Assembly (NCBI GenBank): GCA_951640165.1
Contig: OX621249.1
Location: 2,779,001-2,843,000 of the forward strand
Direction: 5' to 3'
DNA: 64,000 bases
Origin: Pseudoips prasinana
Lineage: Eukaryota; Arthropoda; Insecta; Lepidoptera; Nolidae
A model generated the notes under the pieces. The model did no database searches. It worked only from the letters and a program-made list of their open reading frames with translations, and was not told the DNA's origin. This document shows positions 63,961 to 64,000 of this stretch, in pieces. A program made the translations under genes and the position numbers. Every line of letters starts with the position of its first letter. Position 1 is the stretch's first letter.

Positions 63961-64000
63961 CTCTTAGAAAAATCATTCTATTCAATCAAATCAAGTTTTT

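Overview
The window looks like the nuclear genome of a moth or butterfly (Lepidoptera). It is AT-rich, intron- and repeat-dominated DNA. It carries repeat types I associate with lepidopteran genomes: the repeat that opens with CGGCCAAGTGCGAGTCGG and closes with GGCTACGGAACCCTA, short non-autonomous Helitrons ending in CTAG behind a CG-rich hairpin, tRNA-headed SINEs, RTE- and CR1/Jockey-type LINEs, and mariner. There are no bacterial or viral operons, no CRISPR array and no true rRNA or tRNA gene. The species assignment is inference from repeat content.

Host genes are few. The one clear host gene starts at 47.56 kb on the + strand. It has a CpG-rich core promoter with TATA-like and initiator motifs, two tiny upstream ORFs, and a 553-codon exon ending at a consensus splice donor at 49,215. 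A GC-rich 48-bp segment at 55,196-55,243 behind an acceptor fits as a phase-compatible terminal exon. The product is an unrecognised basic, proline/serine-rich intracellular protein with recurring L-x-x-x-L-R-x-Y-L-K motifs. A second, weaker candidate is a first exon at about 6.55-6.92 kb (+): CG-rich start, leader with start-stop uORFs, ATG at 6,876, strong donor at 6,922. A short Cys-rich reading frame at 47.06-47.24 kb (-) could be another exon.

The rest is a dense stack of transposable elements, often nested. 0-5 kb: a SINE whose body is amplified into five 102-bp tandem units; an apparently intact mariner inside a hAT MITE; antisense copies of a LINE called LINE-H here. 10-19 kb: a 5'-truncated LINE with an intact 700-codon RT reading frame sitting in the 3' UTR of a LINE-H copy, and a broken RTE. 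19-46 kb: many SINEs (tRNA-derived types M1-M4 and a 5S-rRNA-like type), a palindromic TA-flanked MITE in seven copies, hAT, PIF/Harbinger-like and Helitron elements, and a decayed DDE transposon. 49-59 kb: the gene's presumed intron and downstream repeats. 60-63.4 kb: a Cys-rich protein pseudogene split by an RTE insertion and bracketed by inverted repeats.

The most useful observations are the many insertions whose empty site can be reconstructed from another copy in the same window. They give target-site duplications and relative ages. Also notable are two SINE-like families that appear to be built from 5S rRNA and from the two ends of the local RTE, and two unrelated LINE insertions at practically the same nucleotide of LINE-H.
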